The translations under genes and the position numbers were made by a program. The notes beneath the pieces are model-generated. The model was given only the letters and a program-made list of their open reading frames with translations, was not told the origin of the DNA and did not search any database. Positions 13,280 through 14,965 of a DNA stretch of 14,965 nucleotides are shown here, one piece after another; within the stretch, counting starts at the first letter, position 1; every line of letters begins with the position of its first letter. Source of the stretch: Methanomassiliicoccales archaeon. GTDB taxonomy: Archaea > Thermoplasmatota > Thermoplasmata > Methanomassiliicoccales > JACIVX01. The DNA lies in assembly GCA_028682925.1 (NCBI GenBank), contig JAJRAG010000044.1, positions 1-14,965 on the forward strand, given 5' to 3'.

Positions 13280-14965
13280 ATCCCTTGCCATGACTATCAG
13301 ATCGACTATCTTGATGTCCTTTGGATAGGTCACCAGGGCGTCCTCGAAATTCTTCTCGCAGAAAGGACATGCGGTGACAAGGTACTCGGCGCCAGTCTCC
13401 AACGCGTACTCAATCCTTTTGGCAGCGATGAGCCTCGCGAGATCAGGATGAGTCTTCTTCACTCCGGCTCCAGCTCCGCAACACAAACTCATTTCCTTGC
13501 TGAATCCCATCTCGGTAAACTTCAGGTTGGGAATTGCTTTGAGTATCGCTCTCGGTTCATCGTAGACTCCCATGTGCCGCCCAAGGTCGCAGGGGTCATG
13601 GTATGTCACATGCGTGTCCGACTGCCGAAATCTAATCTTGCCTGACTTGACCAGATCAGATAGAGTACTTGTTATGTGTTCAACCTTGACGTCGAATTCT
13701 GGAATGACTTTGGAATATGAGGATAACATGTTGAAGCAACCAGCACAACTTGTGATAATTCTCTCAACTCCAGCATCCTTGAAAGTTCGATAGTTCTGGC
13801 GAGCCAGCTCCACAAAAAGGTCAGAAACACCAAGCTTGAGTATCGGAGATCCGCAACAGACCTCGTTTTCTGCAAGATAACAGACCTCGATTCCTCCTGC
13901 CCTCAGAACATCCAATGCTGCTCTCGCGATCTTGGGGGACCGGAACGAAGGAAAACATCCAGCGAAGTAGAGTACCTTTCCCCTTCTTGGAAGATCTAGA
14001 TCACTCGCCCATTGACCCCTTTTCCCCGATTCATCGGACCATGGGTTCCGATTCTTCCTGACATTCTCAATCAATTCCCTCTGGGTCGAAACCGGAAGTT
14101 TACCCTCATCAATCGCCTTTCGTCTGACCTCTCTCACCAGTCTCGGCGTGTCGATCCTCACTGGACACATCTCGACACACAATCCACAGTTCGTGCAGCA
14201 AGATATTCCGCCTCGGACTGCTTCATCCATTCCATCAAGATCGGCGGTGAAGCAAAGCCCCCTCCCTCCAAGGTAAGTGTGCCCGCCGAATTCGTATCCC
14301 ATAACGTCGTAGACTGGACACTTGAGCAGACATCCACCGCAATTGATGCAGTACATCACTTCTGGATCAGTTATGGAGCTTCTCCCATTATCAACAAGAA
14401 CGAGAACAATGTCACTCGGCCCGTGCATTCCAAAGAAGGTCTTCTTCTCGATATCGGCCGTTCTGCTCGGACCGCTGATGATGTCGACGTACGCGCTATT
14501 TATGCCTCCAGTACCATAGAAGGTCTGAAGCTTCACTAGATTCATGGCCTCATCTAGGTTAGCTACAATCTTCTCTGGCGCAGAGACGATTATATGCTTC
14601 TTTGGTCTTCTGGCACAGAGCGTCACGTTACCCTCATTGTGGACGATGACAACGGCGCCTTCCTCAGCCGTTATGAAGTTCGCACCAGTAATTCCCACCC
14701 TGGCTCTGGAGATGTACTCTGAAACCTCTTTCCTTATTTCCTCAATCAGCTTGTCGGGATCAGGTTCGATCCTTCGACCGAAGTGTTCGCTCATTATCTC
14801 AGCGATCTCATACCTTGTAAGATGGACCGCAGGACCAGTAGGATGCACTGTTCTTTCACCCGCTACCTGGACAATCCTATCCCCAGCGTCGGTCTCGACG
14901 ACCTCGATTCCCTTTGACTCTAGGAACTGAGCAAGATCGATCTCCTTCGTGATGTTCGATTTCGA
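13268..14965 (-). CDS. LUD-ferredoxin-CCG iron-sulfur protein, LutB-like (5' end outside window)
   Basis: The reading frame is open to the window edge: 565 codons are visible and the real start lies beyond 14965. Although an in-frame GTG exists at 14848, the 39 codons ahead of it (including EIDLAQFLESKGIEVVET) read as typical LUD-domain sequence, so that GTG is internal. Numbering from the edge, the LUD domain covers about 1-195, with GITGANFITAEEGAVVIVHNEGN at 91-113. Two 4Fe-4S motifs follow (C206/C209/C212/C216 and C257/C260/C263/C267). Then come two complete cysteine-rich CCG units: C337, C370-C371-G, C407-xx-C410 and C459, C495-C496-G, C533-xx-C536. This order resembles LutB joined to a LutA/HdrD-type module. 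Such proteins pass electrons from lactate or other 2-hydroxyacid oxidation to a carrier. The substrate is not shown here; a FAD-linked partner could lie upstream, outside the window. Confidence 0.88.
   Translation of the reverse strand, partial: SKSNITKEIDLAQFLESKGIEVVETDAGDRIVQVAGERTVHPTGPAVHLTRYEIAEIMSEHFGRRIEPDPDKLIEEIRKEVSEYISRARVGITGANFITAEEGAVVIVHNEGNVTLCARRPKKHIIVSAPEKIVANLDEAMNLVKLQTFYGTGGINSAYVDIISGPSRTADIEKKTFFGMHGPSDIVLVLVDNGRSSITDPEVMYCINCGGCLLKCPVYDVMGYEFGGHTYLGGRGLCFTADLDGMDEAVRGGISCCTNCGLCVEMCPVRIDTPRLVREVRRKAIDEGKLPVSTQRELIENVRKNRNPWSDESGKRGQWASDLDLPRRGKVLYFAGCFPSFRSPKIARAALDVLRAGGIEVCYLAENEVCCGSPILKLGVSDLFVELARQNYRTFKDAGVERIITSCAGCFNMLSSYSKVIPEFDVKVEHITSTLSDLVKSGKIRFRQSDTHVTYHDPCDLGRHMGVYDEPRAILKAIPNLKFTEMGFSKEMSLCCGAGAGVKKTHPDLARLIAAKRIEYALETGAEYLVTACPFCEKNFEDALVTYPKDIKIVDLIVMARDIIE

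Noticed and set aside
14012..14539. Open frame of 175 codons on the plus strand inside the LUD/Fe-S gene
   Set aside because: Antisense to cysteine-motif coding sequence on the other strand; no domain signature.
14846..14848. GTG as the start of the LUD/Fe-S protein
   Set aside because: The frame continues upstream to the window edge with 39 codons that read as conserved LUD-domain sequence, so this codon is internal.

Overview
The window looks like a chromosomal segment from an archaeon. The signs are class-typical: TATA-type promoters placed about 30 bp upstream of starts (two look leaderless), an archaeal long-type FKBP, an M42 tetrahedral-type aminopeptidase, a cysteine-bearing DUF362 protein, a tRNA-Thr with a U discriminator base, and neither tRNA gene encoding its CCA tail. 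A euryarchaeal or Thermoplasmatota-like host is my best guess, but the sequence alone does not fix the lineage. Base composition is near balanced and gene density is high. No mobile element, integrase, CRISPR array or rRNA is visible.

Left part (1-5300): tRNA-Arg(CCT), an FKBP peptidyl-prolyl isomerase and an M42 metallopeptidase lie on the minus strand. A DUF362 protein and tRNA-Thr(TGT) lie on the plus strand, and a class III PLP enzyme of the ornithine/4-aminobutyrate aminotransferase and amino-acid racemase group is back on the minus strand. A perfect 10-bp inverted repeat covers the point where tRNA-Thr and the PLP enzyme converge.

Centre (5300-13264): this is an arginine biosynthesis block built around a divergent promoter region (10385-10599). 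On the minus strand it reads argC-argJ-argB-argD, tightly packed with signs of translational coupling, followed by an ACT-domain protein with its own leaderless promoter. On the plus strand it reads argG-argH, whose coding regions overlap by 50 nt. ArgJ implies the recycling acetyl pathway: ArgJ makes N-acetylglutamate, ArgB phosphorylates it, ArgC reduces it, ArgD transaminates it, and ArgJ moves the acetyl group from acetylornithine back to glutamate. ArgG and ArgH then turn citrulline plus aspartate into arginine plus fumarate. Ornithine carbamoyltransferase and carbamoyl-phosphate synthase are not in the window. The argC promoter and the ACT-gene promoter share an almost identical 13-14 bp core, which suggests common control.

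Right part (13268-14965): a LUD-ferredoxin-CCG iron-sulfur protein (LutB-like) on the minus strand runs off the window edge, so its N-terminus is missing.

Overall this is mostly ordinary amino-acid metabolism. The points most worth a second look are the argG/argH overlap, the shared promoter element and operator-like repeats, the stop-codon hairpin, and the identity of the second aminotransferase.
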